Shown here piece after piece: positions 17,337 to 25,434 of a stretch of DNA of 64,000 bases. The DNA is from Acrocarpospora phusangensis (GTDB lineage Bacteria; Actinomycetota; Actinomycetes; Streptosporangiales; Streptosporangiaceae): NCBI RefSeq assembly GCF_016862995.1, contig NZ_BOOA01000020.1, positions 55,125 to 119,124 of the forward strand. Reading direction: 5' to 3'. Under the pieces are notes generated by a model. The model had not been told where the DNA came from, ran no database searches, and was given only the letters and a program-made list of their open reading frames with translations. Numbering within the stretch: the stretch's first letter is position 1; each line of letters starts with the position of its first letter. The translations under genes were made by a program, and so were the position numbers.

Positions 17337-18261
17337 ATGGACCAGGCCCTGCCCACCAGCAGCATGTACGTCTGCCACGGCATCACCTGGGCGAGCAGAG
17401 ACCCCCGCCTCCTGCTCGCCTCACTGCCCGACGGACCGCTCGTCCACGCCGGGATCATGGGCCAGCGTCTCGGCTATCAGGTGAGCGGTATCGGCCGGTG
17501 GTGCACCGGCCGATACCGGTTCGCCGACCGCGTCCGCGTCGAGGCCGTAGCCTGCCCAGACCGGGCCTCGGCCGAGATCGGCGGCCAGTGCGACGCCTGC
17601 GCCAGCAGGGACGAGTTCCGCTTCGCCCATCAGTTCCACTCCGGAGGCCATGTCCCCGACGCACTGGCGGCGTACATGACCCAGCCGCACTGGTTGTACC
17701 TGGCGACATTCGCTGACAGCACCACGAAAGTCGGCACTGCAGCCGATCCTCGCAAGCGCTCCCGCCTCGACGAGCAGGGTGCCCTGGTCGCCACCTACCT
17801 GGCCCAGAGTCCTGACGGCCGCGTCGTGCGGTTTCTGGAGGACGCCCTCACGCATCGCCTCGGCCTGCCGCAGACCGTGCGGGCCGCAGCCAAACTGACG
17901 GCCCTGGCGCAGCTGCGCGACCTTAGCTCGGTTCGCGCCGCCCATGAGCAGCATGTTGCCCGCGCGGCCGAAATCTTGGCCGACATGAACATTCCTGCCG
18001 TACTGGAGCCGTGGGAGCCGCCCGGCGACGGCGATCTGTTCCGCGCCCTGGGCATTGAGCGCGCCCTATACCCGCACGACACGCGAGGGCGAGCACGGAC
18101 TGACAGTGCTCGCCTGTATCGGCACCCAGGTCCTCGCCTCCCTCGACGGCGACGGCGAACTGGCCTACCTGCTCGACCTCGGCGCCCTCAAGGGCCGCCG
18201 CATCACCCTCGGCGCGCAGTTCTCCTCACCGCCCGCCGCCGTGCAGTCCGCGCTCTTCTGA
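17337..18261 (+). pseudogene. DUF2797 family protein, frameshifted near its C-terminus
   Basis: The first frame (from ATG 17337) reads as a DUF2797 protein: a cysteine pair CDACASRDEF after an upstream RWCTGRY, then YLATFADSTTKVGTA and RLDEQGALVATYLAQ, which fit the family's GIY-YIG-like region. After about 18065 this frame turns into Arg/Pro-rich noise. The neighbouring frame continues with a sensible C-terminus (GLTVLACIGTQVLAS to AVQSALF, stop at 18261). Joining the two needs a +1 shift at about 18065-18085, within CACGACACGCGAGGG. Either this is a sequencing error, a real inactivating mutation, or, less likely, programmed frameshifting. Homologues span both parts, as far as I recall, so an intact protein would be near 305 aa. 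Its role in the operon is unknown. Confidence 0.65.
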
Positions 18262-18321
18262 CCTGCTCAACGCCCGGCCCGGGCTGCCGGGCCCTCTCCG
18301 CGAAGCGAGGCCACCGCACCC

Positions 18322-19173
18322 ATGGCACCCCGGGACGCCATCCTCGGCTGGGACGAGGACACCAACGCCGAGGCGTACGAGACCTTCACCCGAGCCCACC
18401 CCATGTACGACGCCACCAGCCGCGACCTCGCCCGCCGAGCCCACCTGGCCGATGCTGGCTTGGTAGTCGACCTGTGCGGCGGCGTCGGCGCGACCGCCCG
18501 CGCGATCCTCGACCTGATCCCGGCCGGGGCCAGGGTTCTCTCCGTGGACAACGCCGCCGCGATGCAGCGCGTTGGGCGCCGCACCCTGACCGACGCCCGC
18601 CTGACCTGGATCACCGCCCCGGCCGAGCAACTCGCCGACCACGTCCCCGCCGGCGGCGCCGACGCCGTGGTGTGCAACTCGGCGATCTGGAAGACCGACA
18701 CCCCTGCGGTGTTCGCAGCCGTCGCCTACATCCTGCGCTCAGGCGGACGGTTCGTCTTCAACATCGGTGGTGGCTTCGCGGGTGTGCGGCACCCCGACGA
18801 ACAATCCGTCCCCACAGGGCCGTCGCTGAACTCCCTCATCCGCCAAGTCGCCGCCCGCAACGACGGATACACCCCGTCGCCTATGGCCACAGACACGTCG
18901 CCGACGCTTCCACTGGAGGCGGTGATCGAGCAATTGGCCGCGGCCGGACTGGCTGTCCTCGACACCGAGGTCACCGCGCAGCACAGCACCATGGCCGAGA
19001 AGAAGGCATGGCTGTCCATCCCCGTCTTCGCGCAGCCCGAAGGCAACTTCACCTACGCCCAGCGGATGCGGATACTCGACGCCGCCTACGCCTTGACCAC
19101 CCCGGACGCCCCGACCGTGACGAGCTGGCTCGTCGTCGTCGCCCAGCAATCGGAGGCCGAGGCCACCGCATGA
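18322..19173 (+). CDS. SAM-dependent class I methyltransferase
   Basis: The 283-aa protein has a Rossmann methyltransferase core: motif I VVDLCGGVGATAR (residues about 50-62), the acidic end of strand 2 at VLSVDNAA, and a motif IV-like DAVVCNSAIWKT. A C-terminal cap follows. It is the last gene of the plus-strand deazapurine operon, 60 bases after the DUF2797 gene, so it may methylate a late intermediate. The substrate cannot be read from the sequence. Its 3' end faces the minus-strand NUDIX gene. Confidence 0.75.
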   Translation: MAPRDAILGWDEDTNAEAYETFTRAHPMYDATSRDLARRAHLADAGLVVDLCGGVGATARAILDLIPAGARVLSVDNAAAMQRVGRRTLTDARLTWITAPAEQLADHVPAGGADAVVCNSAIWKTDTPAVFAAVAYILRSGGRFVFNIGGGFAGVRHPDEQSVPTGPSLNSLIRQVAARNDGYTPSPMATDTSPTLPLEAVIEQLAAAGLAVLDTEVTAQHSTMAEKKAWLSIPVFAQPEGNFTYAQRMRILDAAYALTTPDAPTVTSWLVVVAQQSEAEATA

Positions 19174-19192
19174 CCACGGCGCCGCCCGGTAC

Positions 19193-19699
19193 TCAGCGAC
19201 CACCGATCGGCCGACTGGCTGCGAGGCGCCGAGCATGCAAACGGATCCGCTCGCGGTCTTCGGGGAAGATGCTCTGCCAGTCCGTGTCCAAGCAGAACCA
19301 TGCTGGCGGCTGATTCTGCTCCCCGCCGAGCGGCACGTCGCGGCCGACGATCGCGGCGTAGGACAGGCCCAGCGTCGGGGACCAATCGGCCCGATAGGAA
19401 CGCACCGCCACGGCTACAGGCTCGGGCAGCAGCGTGGGTCGTAGCCCGGTCTCCTCTAGACACTCGCGGACCGCCGCCGCACGCGGCCCTTCGCCCGGCT
19501 CTACCTTCCCTCCGGGCGGCACCCATCCGCGCACGCGGTGTTTAACCAGCAGTACGTGCTCGAAGGCGGGGTCGGTGACCCACACCTCGACCGCCAGCGG
19601 CTCCATAGGACGTTGGCGGGCCTCATTCAGCCACGCCCGGGCACCGTCGAACTCCAGCATGGCGAGGCGGGCATCCGCAACAACCTCGTCCAGGACCAT
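19193..19699 (-). CDS. NUDIX hydrolase
   Basis: A 168-aa NUDIX protein. The box is complete: GGKVEPGEGPRAAAVREC followed by LEETGL matches G-x5-E-x7-REUxEExGU, with the metal-binding REUxEE glutamates present. NUDIX enzymes hydrolyse nucleoside diphosphates linked to another group, which fits a nucleotide-modifying locus. I chose the ATG at 19699. A GTG at 19723 is also possible and sits closer to a G-rich site. It is convergent with the methyltransferase gene and lies downstream of the toxin-like pair on the same strand. Whether it belongs functionally to the deazapurine operon is not shown. Confidence 0.85.
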   Translation of the reverse strand: MVLDEVVADARLAMLEFDGARAWLNEARQRPMEPLAVEVWVTDPAFEHVLLVKHRVRGWVPPGGKVEPGEGPRAAAVRECLEETGLRPTLLPEPVAVAVRSYRADWSPTLGLSYAAIVGRDVPLGGEQNQPPAWFCLDTDWQSIFPEDRERIRLHARRLAASRPIGGR

Positions 19700-19733
19700 C
19701 TGACCGGCATCACCACGACTCACCCGCCCCACC

Positions 19734-19937
19734 CTAGGCCGACGGACCGCTCTGACGTCGCAGAGACAAGCGGCCAGCCCTCGGTGTCGGCAGACCAATC
19801 GGCCCCTGAGACGGCTGGTCCATCTCTTCGGCCGCCTCGTGAGCCTGGGCGACCTCGGCAGCAAGGTGCGGGTCGGATAGGAGCCGGTCCAGATGGTCGT
19901 TGCCGCGCACAAAACTTGTGTTCTCCGGCTCAGTCAT
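19734..19937 (-). CDS. Small protein downstream of RelE-like gene (possible antitoxin)
   Basis: A 67-aa acidic N-terminal, basic C-terminal protein (starts MTEPENTSFVRGNDHL). Its ATG overlaps the stop of the RelE-like gene as ATGA, a typical toxin-antitoxin arrangement. It has a helical stretch (SDPHLAAEVAQAHEAAEEM) but no clear DNA-binding motif. The call as antitoxin is inference from coupling to the upstream gene. Confidence 0.5.
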   Translation of the reverse strand: MTEPENTSFVRGNDHLDRLLSDPHLAAEVAQAHEAAEEMDQPSQGPIGLPTPRAGRLSLRRQSGPSA

Positions 19938-20194
19938 GGCTTCTCCTCGTAGGACGTCTCCCGTTCCCGCTGGTCGATCAGGACGTCTGCCCGGACGGCG
20001 ACGCTGTTGTAGAACAGGTCGCCCAGCCTCGCTTTGTCTCCGGCACACAGCACGACGACCATCTTGCCGGTGCCGGGCGGGAACCAGCAGATCAGCCGCA
20101 CCGCTACCTCCGGATGATAGGCGTGGGAGACTCGCCACAGCAGGTAGGCACCGCGACTGGCGGACCCATCGCAGCGTGGCTGTCTCCGCATCAA
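19934..20194 (-). CDS. RelE/HigB-like toxin (possibly N-terminally short)
   Basis: The 86-aa frame holds VRLICWFPPGTGKMVVVLC followed by AGDKARLG, which resembles the core strands of RelE/HigB-type mRNA interferases and Gp49-like toxins. RADVLIDQ near the end is compatible with the C-terminal helix. Two adjacent starts exist: TTG 20194 and ATG 20191. The frame stays open and protein-like about 50 bases further upstream without a usable start, so the N-terminus may be lost or shortened. It lies directly after the integrase gene on the same strand. Activity is uncertain. Confidence 0.5.
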   Translation of the reverse strand: MMRRQPRCDGSASRGAYLLWRVSHAYHPEVAVRLICWFPPGTGKMVVVLCAGDKARLGDLFYNSVAVRADVLIDQRERETSYEEKP

Positions 20195-20286
20195 GGAGGC
20201 CGACCGCTTCGCCGAGGGCGTGACCCTGACAACCCCGAAGACGCGGTTATCGACGGTTCACGGCTGGTGATGACACGGAGCGGGCT

Positions 20287-21654
20287 CTACAGGTAGCTAT
20301 CCTCTGGAGGGGTGTCGAACACGGCTTCGGCTGCGTCCACGACGGGTTGGACGGAGTCGAGGATGAGTCTGCGCTGGGCGGGTGTCTGTGATCCCGCGTA
20401 TCCGGCCGTCGTTTGGTAGGACTCGTGGCCGGCCACCAGTTGCATGACGCCGGGAGCGACGCCGCCGTCTCGGAGCATGGTGATCATCGTGTGGCGGAGG
20501 GCCTGTGGTGTGATGTGTTTGGACAGGCCGCGTTGGCGGGCGAGGGTGAGGGCGGGCTGCAAGATAGTGTTGCGCTGGTTGCCGTAGTCGATGTAACAGC
20601 CCGCCACCCCCTGGAAGACCGGCTCGTCGGGCTGCTTGCCGTTCGCGTGCTGGGTCAGCAGGGTGGCGAGTTGGATGCTTATCGGGACCTGGCGGCGTTT
20701 CTTGCTCTTCGGGTACGGCTTGAGCTGCCACTCCTTGCGGCCGGTCCTCTCGTTCAGCAGCAGCGCGTACGCCTGGACGACGTGGATGACCCCTCCAGCC
20801 GGATCGAGGCCGGATACATGCAGTCCCGCGAGTTCGCCCCAGCGAAGGCCGGTTGCCATCTCGGTCACGACGAATAGCGCCGTGGCCGGATCGGTGTCGT
20901 AGACCGCCCGGAGGTAGATCTCCACCTCGGGTCCGAAGAGCACGGCCGGTGCCGCTACCGGTGTGGCGGGGAGATGGAAGCCATCACACGGGGTTGAGAA
21001 CAGCAGGGGCGGTTCGCCGTCTTCGCCTTCCTGCATGGCGGCGCGGAAGACGGGTTTGATGGAGCCACGGTAGAGCTTGGCGACCGTCCCGGGGGACAGT
21101 GTTGCGGCTGCTCGTTCCTGCGGGACTGGTGAGCCTGCGGCCCGCCAGAGCCGCAGCGCCTCCGAGGACACGCGACCGGTCTTCTTGACGGGAATGTCGT
21201 TGGCGAGGGCCCATCGGCGGGCGGCCTGCTCGGGCGAGAGCGGCTTGCCCGGCTGGTGTTCGTTGCGCGCTGACGGCTTGGCGAGCATCCATTCCGCCCA
21301 CTCGCGCAGGACCCGCCGGGTCACCTCGTTGAGCGGGAGGTGACCGAAGAACGGGAACACGTGCCGCTTGGCCTCGGCCAGGTAGTCGTATCGCCGAGTC
21401 GGCGAGGCCGCGGTGCGGGCGGCGTAGTTCGTCCGCGCGTACTGCTTGAACGTCGGCATGCCCGCATCGGGACAGGTGGAACCGGTCTGCTGAAGGCCGT
21501 GACAGCCCTTAGGGTAGCCTTCCGACCGGTTCTCACCGTTGTCCCCGACCAGTACCGCGAAGGACTGGGCGATCTCCTTGGTGTAGCAGGTCTCGAAGTC
21601 CTCCCGGCCGTGTCTTCCACCGCCGACCCGCCACTTGACGAGCCAGGCTTTCAT
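20287..21654 (-). CDS. Tyrosine recombinase/integrase of the island
   Basis: This integrase (455 aa from the ATG at 21654) has a SAM-like core-binding region around residues 70-130 and a C-terminal catalytic domain. Visible catalytic elements are the first Arg in TGLRWGELAG, LRHTM in box II, HES in LVAGHESYQTT and the nucleophile Tyr in AGYAG. In box II the usual His two residues before LRH is Gln (TPQALRH), an allowed but less common variant. The frame is open back to 21750, but residues there are not protein-like. An overlapping 12-codon frame (ATG 21690) ends in ATGA at the chosen start and could be a leader or the shifted true N-terminus. It is adjacent to tRNA-Lys, its probable attachment site. 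Confidence 0.85.
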   Translation of the reverse strand: MKAWLVKWRVGGGRHGREDFETCYTKEIAQSFAVLVGDNGENRSEGYPKGCHGLQQTGSTCPDAGMPTFKQYARTNYAARTAASPTRRYDYLAEAKRHVFPFFGHLPLNEVTRRVLREWAEWMLAKPSARNEHQPGKPLSPEQAARRWALANDIPVKKTGRVSSEALRLWRAAGSPVPQERAAATLSPGTVAKLYRGSIKPVFRAAMQEGEDGEPPLLFSTPCDGFHLPATPVAAPAVLFGPEVEIYLRAVYDTDPATALFVVTEMATGLRWGELAGLHVSGLDPAGGVIHVVQAYALLLNERTGRKEWQLKPYPKSKKRRQVPISIQLATLLTQHANGKQPDEPVFQGVAGCYIDYGNQRNTILQPALTLARQRGLSKHITPQALRHTMITMLRDGGVAPGVMQLVAGHESYQTTAGYAGSQTPAQRRLILDSVQPVVDAAEAVFDTPPEDSYL

Positions 21655-21877
21655 TCCGTTTTCGCGGTCCGCTCGACGATTCGTGCCATGCGAGCCCCCT
21701 TGTCGTGGTGCTCGCATGGTGGCGGGATGACCCGCAGGCTGGAACGACATGACTCGCCGGCCTGGTCAAGTCCAGACGAGGGTTTGAGCGGGGGAACACG
21801 GGGGGAACATGATCAAGAACGACTCGCCCGAGATCCTGATTGATGGATCAGTAATTGGGCTTCTACCTGCGATGATG

Positions 21878-21952
21878 TGGTGGGGCGCCAGGGATTCGAA
21901 CCCTGAACCTACGGATTAAAAGTCCGGAGCTCTGCCGTTGAGCTAGCACCCC
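21878..21952 (-). tRNA. tRNA-Lys (anticodon UUU)
   Basis: On the minus strand a cloverleaf can be drawn: acceptor GGGGTGC pairing with GCGCCCC, D arm GCTC...GAGC, anticodon loop CTTTTAA (anticodon TTT) on a GGA/TCC stem with an imperfect outer pair, and T arm with GGTTCGAATCC. Discriminator A and an encoded CCA end at 21878. The 3' half facing the integrase is the presumed attB core of the island. Confidence 0.93.
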
Positions 21953-22027
21953 TTGCTGTTGCAGGGTACAGCGAGTCGCAACCGCTCCGCGACGTGCTTT
22001 CCCCGTGATCCAGACTAGCGGCAAGCC

Positions 22028-23182
22028 TCACCGATAGGCAGGCAGACCCGTCAGAGCCTCCCCGAGAACCAGCGTGTGGATCTCCTGCGTGCCTTCGTAC
22101 GTCAGCACGCTCTCCAGGTTGTTCATGTGCCTGATGACCGGATACTCCAAGGTCACCCCATTGGCCCCCAGGACGGACCGAGCCTGCCGCGCGATGTCCA
22201 GCGCGGTCCGCACGTTGGCGAGCTTGCCAAAGCTGATCTGCCGGGGCGAGAGCTCGCCCGCGTCCTTCAAGCGGCCCAAGTGCAGCGCGGTGAGACCGGC
22301 CTGACCGAGGCCGACGGCCATCCAGGCGAGCTTCTCCTGGGTGAGCTGGAAGCCTCCGATGGGCTTCCCGAACTGAACACGAGTCTTCGCGTACTCGATC
22401 GCGGCTTCCAGGCATGTACGCCCAGCCCCCACAACCCCCCACAGAATGCCGAACCGTGCCTCAGACAGGCACGAAAGTGGCCCCTTCAACCCGGTCACAC
22501 CGGGGAGAACCGCGGACGCCGGCAGCCGTACGTCATCGAAGTACAGCGAAGAGGTCACCGAGGCCCTAAGGGACAGCTTGCGGTGGATCTCAGGGGCGGT
22601 GAAGCCCGGCGTCGACGTGGGGACGACGAACCCCCGAACCCCCGAATCGGTTTGAGCCCAGACGATGGCGACATCCGCGATGGAACCATTGGTGATCCAC
22701 ATTTTGGCGCCGTTGAGGATCCAGTCCCCGGACGGGTCCTGTTTGGCGTGGGTACGCATCCCCGCGGGATCCGACCCATGATCAGGCTCGGTCAACCCGA
22801 AGCACCCGATCGCCTCGCCGGCCGCCAGCTTCGGCAACCACTCCGATTTCTGCTCCTCCGACCCGTACTTCCAGATCGGGAACATTGCCAGCGACCCCTG
22901 AACCGACACGAACGACCGCAGCCCGGAGTCTCCGGCTTCGAGTTCACGGCAGGCCACTCCGTACGAAACCGCGTCGAGCCCGGCGCAGCCGTACCCGGAC
23001 AGATGCATGCCGAGCATGCCCAGGGAGCCCAGTACGGGCGCGAGGGACGAAGCGGGAAATGTCCCTCGTTCGAACCAGTCGGCGATCTCCGGGAGCACGT
23101 GTTCCCTGACGAAACCCTGAGCGGTGTCCCGAACCATGCGCTGTTCGGGGGTCAGCTGGTCGTCCAGGTTCAGCAGGTCCAT
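22028..23182 (-). CDS. Acyl-CoA dehydrogenase (glutaryl-CoA dehydrogenase-like)
   Basis: A 384-aa flavoenzyme of the acyl-CoA dehydrogenase family. CFGLTEPDHGSDPAGM and WITNGSIADVAIVWA are the FAD/acyl-binding signatures. LTYEGTQEIHTLVLG near the C-terminus holds the catalytic glutamate and the arrangement typical of glutaryl-CoA dehydrogenases. The start is set at the ATG at 23182 (MDLLNLDDQLT); an upstream in-frame ATG adds eight unconvincing residues. It stands alone just outside the island and is divergent from the PspC gene. Exact acyl substrate is not certain, but glutaryl-CoA fits best. Confidence 0.85.
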   Translation of the reverse strand: MDLLNLDDQLTPEQRMVRDTAQGFVREHVLPEIADWFERGTFPASSLAPVLGSLGMLGMHLSGYGCAGLDAVSYGVACRELEAGDSGLRSFVSVQGSLAMFPIWKYGSEEQKSEWLPKLAAGEAIGCFGLTEPDHGSDPAGMRTHAKQDPSGDWILNGAKMWITNGSIADVAIVWAQTDSGVRGFVVPTSTPGFTAPEIHRKLSLRASVTSSLYFDDVRLPASAVLPGVTGLKGPLSCLSEARFGILWGVVGAGRTCLEAAIEYAKTRVQFGKPIGGFQLTQEKLAWMAVGLGQAGLTALHLGRLKDAGELSPRQISFGKLANVRTALDIARQARSVLGANGVTLEYPVIRHMNNLESVLTYEGTQEIHTLVLGEALTGLPAYR

Positions 23183-23267
23183 GGGGCCAGGGTATCCGGG
23201 GATCATCGGGGTTGTACCAGGGGCAATCCCGATGTGCGAATCCCGTCATAGAGGGCAGTCTGGAGCC

Positions 23268-23678
23268 ATGAACGAGATGACGACCAACGGTTCGGTCAAG
23301 CAGCTCCGCCGTCGCAAGGACGGCAAGATGGTCGCCGGGGTTTGCTCCGGTGTCGGACACTACGTCGGGATCGACCCCAACATTCTGCGGGTCGGCCTCG
23401 CCATCGCGTCGCTCTTCGGCGGCCTGGGTGTCGGCATCTACGCGGTGGCGTGGCTGATCATCCCGGACGAGTACAAGGACGCCTCGATCGTGCAGAACCT
23501 GATCGAGAAGAACAAGGACAATCCGGTCTGGCTGGACGCGCAGGCCAAGGCTCGGGAGGGCTGGGCGAAGGCCACGCACAAGCAGGGCCAGCCGTCCTTC
23601 CCCCAGGAGCCCCAGGACCCCTACGCCCACCACCCCTACAACCAGCCCACTGCGCCCAAGGCGGACGACAAGCTCTAA
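23268..23678 (+). CDS. PspC domain membrane protein
   Basis: The 136-aa protein has an N-terminal PspC domain: RRKDGKMVAGVCSGVGHYVGI followed by the transmembrane stretch LFGGLGVGIYAVAWLIIP. The tail is hydrophilic and rich in Pro, Gln and Lys. Such proteins are linked to envelope stress responses in Gram-positive bacteria. The ATG has a TGGAG site. The stop codon overlaps the stop of the convergent MFS gene (CTAA shared), so no spacer separates them. Confidence 0.88.
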   Translation: MNEMTTNGSVKQLRRRKDGKMVAGVCSGVGHYVGIDPNILRVGLAIASLFGGLGVGIYAVAWLIIPDEYKDASIVQNLIEKNKDNPVWLDAQAKAREGWAKATHKQGQPSFPQEPQDPYAHHPYNQPTAPKADDKL

Positions 23679-24961
23679 GCTGCCCGAACCTTGGCGATGA
23701 TCTCCGTACGGGACTCGGTCCAGGTCATGGCCAGCACGGCCGCGACGGACAGACCGGCCGCTCCGGCCAGCGCGACCACCGGCTCGGGGCCGAGTTCCTG
23801 GGCGAGCGCGCCCCCGATCAGGATGCCGACGCCCTGAGCGGCCAGCAGCCCTGACTGCACCAGCCCGAACGCCTGCCCCCGCCGCTCCGGCGGCACACAC
23901 TGAACGAACGCGGCATTAGCCGCAAGCTGGTACGCCCCGCCGACGCCTGACAGAACCCAGAGAACCAGCACGATCTCCAGCGGCGGCCGCATCGCGCACA
24001 GGATCAGCGGCGCGCATGTCAGCATCGACATCCAGCCCATCGCACGCAGACGTCCCGAAGGCGTGACGAATCTGCTGAAGAGGAACGCTCCAAGCACGGT
24101 CCCCGTCGGCATCGCCGCCATCAACAGCCCGCCGATCACGGGCACGGGTAACCGCCCGTCGTCCAGCTCCGCCGCGTACGGCACCGCGATCCCCTCCGGG
24201 AGTACGTAGAAGCCGCACAACCAGGCGAACAGCACCAAGGTCCGCAGACGGCGGTCGCCGAAGACCATCCGGGCGCCGGCCCGGGTCATGGTCCACATCG
24301 ACGGCAGGTTTCCGTCCGCGAGGGCGGGCGCGGGGCGGCGCCGTACCCCGGCGAGCAGGATCAGGGCGGAGCCCAGGAACGTGGCGCAGTCCAGCGCCAG
24401 CGCCCGGTACGGCCCCAGCCCGGCGATCACCGCGCCGCCGGCGGCGAAGCCCAGCATCTGGACCGCCTGGTTCGTCATGTTCTGCAGGGCGGACCCTATG
24501 ACGTACCGATCGCCTTCCAGGATCTCGGGCAGCAGGGCCGCCCGCGCGGCCGAGAAGGGCGCGCTGAGCAGGACGATTAAGAAGACCAGCGTGCAGAGCA
24601 CCGGGAACGGCACGCCCGGGACCGCCATGATCGCGACGAGGCCCGCGCGGATCAGGTCGCAGAGGAGCATGACGCGGCGGCGGGGGAACCGGTCGGCCAG
24701 TCCCGCGAGCAGCGGGCCGCCGATGATCGGCGGCAGGTAGGTCAGCGCGTAGACGGCCGCGGTCGCGAGCGGCGACTGCGTGCGCGTGTACACGAGCACG
24801 GCGAGGGCGACCTGGGCGAGCTGGTCGCCGAGGAGCGACATGCCCTGCCCAAGCCACAGCGCCCGGAATTCTCCGATCGCGAGGACTTCGCCGTAGGTTG
24901 CCTGGCGTTCGGGTGGACGGCGGTGCCGACCCGGTAGCCGGTCGGGCTTGGTGGCCGCCAT
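23675..24961 (-). CDS. MFS transporter (drug/siderophore exporter type)
   Basis: A 428-aa major facilitator protein with about 12 hydrophobic segments. The first loop shows LADRFPRRRVMLLCDLIRA, the conserved motif A region between helices 2 and 3, as in MFS_3/EntS-like exporters. A Shine-Dalgarno GGAGAG lies two bases before the ATG. No neighbouring biosynthetic genes suggest a substrate. It is convergent with and touches the PspC gene. Confidence 0.85.
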   Translation of the reverse strand: MAATKPDRLPGRHRRPPERQATYGEVLAIGEFRALWLGQGMSLLGDQLAQVALAVLVYTRTQSPLATAAVYALTYLPPIIGGPLLAGLADRFPRRRVMLLCDLIRAGLVAIMAVPGVPFPVLCTLVFLIVLLSAPFSAARAALLPEILEGDRYVIGSALQNMTNQAVQMLGFAAGGAVIAGLGPYRALALDCATFLGSALILLAGVRRRPAPALADGNLPSMWTMTRAGARMVFGDRRLRTLVLFAWLCGFYVLPEGIAVPYAAELDDGRLPVPVIGGLLMAAMPTGTVLGAFLFSRFVTPSGRLRAMGWMSMLTCAPLILCAMRPPLEIVLVLWVLSGVGGAYQLAANAAFVQCVPPERRGQAFGLVQSGLLAAQGVGILIGGALAQELGPEPVVALAGAAGLSVAAVLAMTWTESRTEIIAKVRAA

Positions 24962-25055
24962 TTCTCTCCGCTGAGCTTACAGGACTGCACCTGACAGACC
25001 GTGTTCAGTATGTCACCTACAGTGCCTACCGCGCTCGCGAATTGCAACCCCGCGA

Positions 25056-25397
25056 CTACCATCCGAGTTCGTGCAGCCGCTCGTCGTCGATGCCGAAGTG
25101 GTGGGCGATCTCGTGCACGACGGTGATCTGCACCTCTTCGATCACATCGTCCTCGGTCTCGCAGATCTCCAGGGTCGGATTCCGGTAGATCTCGATGCGA
25201 TCGGGCAGCACGCCGGAGTACCAGTCGCCGCGCTCGGTCAGCGGAATGCCGGTATAGAGGCCGAGAAGCCCCTGTTCTGGCGGATCGTCAACGACCACGA
25301 CGACGATGTTGTCCATCACCTTCGCGAGTTCCGGCGGGATCGTGTCCAATGCTTCGGACACGAGCTCCTCGAATCTGTTCCGCGAGACCTCGATCAC
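25056..25397 (-). CDS. Small zincin-type metallopeptidase family protein
   Basis: About 113 aa from the GTG at 25397. The HEIAHHFGIDDERLHELGW C-terminus is the HExxH...H zinc motif of the small actinobacterial metallopeptidase family (DUF1025-like). The segment VMDNIVVVVVDDPP is also family-typical. An alternative ATG at 25436 overlaps the start of the divergent metallophosphoesterase gene; the shorter start fits family length better. The substrate is unknown. The two divergent genes share a very short control region. Confidence 0.8.
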   Translation of the reverse strand: MIEVSRNRFEELVSEALDTIPPELAKVMDNIVVVVVDDPPEQGLLGLYTGIPLTERGDWYSGVLPDRIEIYRNPTLEICETEDDVIEEVQITVVHEIAHHFGIDDERLHELGW

Positions 25398-25434
25398 AGT
25401 GTCAAATCTACTTGGCTCCGGATTTCGGGTAGAC

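Larger units (their letters stand above)
1..21952. mobile_element. Genomic island (partial) at tRNA-Lys
   Basis: A tyrosine integrase starts about 220 bases from the 3' end of a tRNA-Lys gene and is transcribed away from it, the usual layout of an island inserted at a tRNA 3' end. Everything to its left is accessory cargo: a Wadjet-like operon, a nuclease-like protein, a partial 7-deazaguanine operon and a toxin-like pair. To its right are housekeeping-type genes. The first 8 kb is visibly poorer in GC than the rest of the window, and the 12.7-19.2 kb operon is GC-rich, so the island is a mosaic. I saw no second copy of the tRNA 3' end by eye in 1-21870, so the distal attachment site is probably outside the window. 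That the island is a single element is inference. Confidence 0.6.
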
